From positions 167,326,060-167,390,059 of the forward strand of contig OX578135.1 in assembly GCA_951213105.1 (NCBI GenBank): 64,000 bases of DNA. Reading direction: 5' to 3'. This document shows, piece after piece, positions 63,046-64,000 of this stretch. The stretch is from Amaurobius ferox. Taxonomy: Eukaryota > Arthropoda > Arachnida > Araneae > Amaurobiidae. The stretch's first letter is position 1, and the number at the start of each line of letters is the position of its first letter. A program made the position numbers and the translations under genes. The notes under the pieces were generated by a model, which saw only the letters and a list, made by a program, of their open reading frames with translations, had not been told where the DNA came from and searched no databases.

Positions 63046-64000
63046 GAACCCCGCAAAACAGCCAAGTTTTTATCTGACGAAAAACATCCTGATTTAAAAG
63101 TATAAAATCAGTATTCAACGCAGGAGAGGTTTTCTAAAATATTTCCATGCAACAGCTATTTAGCTCGTTGACTTCAGACTTCTATACGAAAAATTTTTAA
63201 AAACGAAAAATAAAACCGGGTTACTAAACGCAACAGCATCATTAAGGCGCGCTTGAAGACATTAAATAATGGATGATTAGAACATGGAAGCAATCGTACA
63301 AATCAAAAGGCATTTCGAATAATGCAATGAACTGTGAAACGAATGGAGGAATTAAGAATTTTTATTTTCATTTTAAATGTATAATTTAAAGGGATAAAAA
63401 GAATCAAATGGCGATTTTCGTTTGATATAAATGAAGTGAATAAAGCGTTTAAACGCTCATTAATGAATGGTGAATCATTCCCTCAGAAAATAATTTTAAA
63501 AGTACTTGAATTTTGTTTCTATAAATCATATATAACTAGCCATTCCCTGGCTAGTGTAGGTATGTGACACCTACACTCTTATTAAAATTTTGGAATATCA
63601 AAACCAGTTTCAAAATTATGCATATAAAGACGCACACTTTTAATTAAGTTAACACGGAAATGGCAATATGTAAAATAATATATTTCATCTTCGATCAATG
63701 TATGTTGCCTTATTTTTTCGAGATCAATTCTTTATAATATTATTTTTCAATTCATTATAGCATTATTCAAATCATTATAGTATATTCAATTCATTATAGA
63801 ATTATGTTTTAAAGATCAATTCATTATACTACTATTATTTTCAATAGTATGATTTCAATAATAGCCGAGAAATGATTTCGATAGTTGGAAAGTCACTGCA
63901 TGGAGGTAAAAGTAAGAGTTAAAACTCCGTACTAAGAAAATGCCAATATCATTTGAGACAATGATTCAGGTGGCGCTGAGATAAGGTAAGCGCTCCTGCA
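63046..64000. other. AT-rich end region, no recognised gene
   Basis: AATTCATTATAG-type text is repeated at 63745-63830 (a short degenerate tandem). The last 46 bases (GATTCAGGTGGCGCTGAGAT, AAGGTAAGCGCTCCTGCA) resemble the reverse complement of 36553-36600. No gene is seen. Confidence 0.45.

Noticed and set aside
62684..63118. 144- and 116-residue proteins on opposite strands
   Set aside because: They are mirror images caused by the palindromic piggyBac-type element.

Overview
The window looks like intergenic or heterochromatic DNA from an animal genome, most probably an arthropod; an arachnid is possible but unproven. It is strongly AT-rich. I find no intact host protein-coding gene, no functional rRNA or tRNA gene, and no bacterial-style operon. 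Nearly everything recognisable is a mobile element, its debris, or a tandem repeat. Most open frames are short and arise by chance, from microsatellites, or from repeat shadows.

The dominant component is a group of 0.6-1.0 kb repeats, here called A and B, with about 16 copies and fragments on both strands. Each starts near TCTGATGTGGGCAGCACATG, carries a CA/CAGA microsatellite close to its 3' end, and finishes in a hairpin of the form ACTTTCC...GGAAAGT. The inverted termini differ between A (TTTCCCTGCA) and B (TTTCCTTATA), and the two ends change together. Families C (three copies, about 1.1 kb) and D (several copies) have the same plan with unrelated sequences. The plan recalls the non-autonomous rolling-circle elements called Helentrons/HINEs, but that assignment is an inference.

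DNA transposons are the second layer. There is a complete Tc1/mariner-type element with 113-bp inverted repeats and a broken DUF4817-type transposase (4028-5989). Other Tc1 fragments lie at 8865-9500, 10635-10740, 14745-15150 and 57010-57475. A ZBED-like hAT transposase pseudogene lies at 44597-46270. Non-autonomous elements include two mariner-type (7577-8040, 31770-32413), three piggyBac-type foldbacks or halves flanked by TTAA, a hAT-type element (60478-61937), and a GTGAC-rich element (57753-58130).

The retroelement layer has four SINE copies with a 5S-rRNA-type head or its truncated form, three of them with an essentially full 5S-like head and all with perfect 13-15 bp target duplications. 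A tRNA-headed SINE shares the same 3' body. There is a Penelope-like element with inverted terminal repeats and a GIY-YIG fragment (41280-42238), and a second Penelope-like 3' end (22380-22986). Together these carry three well-formed hammerhead ribozymes. A non-LTR retrotransposon 3' end with an RNase H remnant lies at 21118-21700. A candidate Gypsy-type LTR (50740-52040) holds a 46-bp VNTR.

Tandem arrays include a 63-bp satellite (34302-35052), the 46-bp VNTR with a 276-bp higher-order period (50885-51843), and 53-, 41-, 32-, 21- and 18-bp minisatellites. Nested insertions give a partial history: the Penelope-like element entered a family C copy, a GTGAC-rich element entered B-derived sequence, and a B fragment interrupts the 63-bp satellite.
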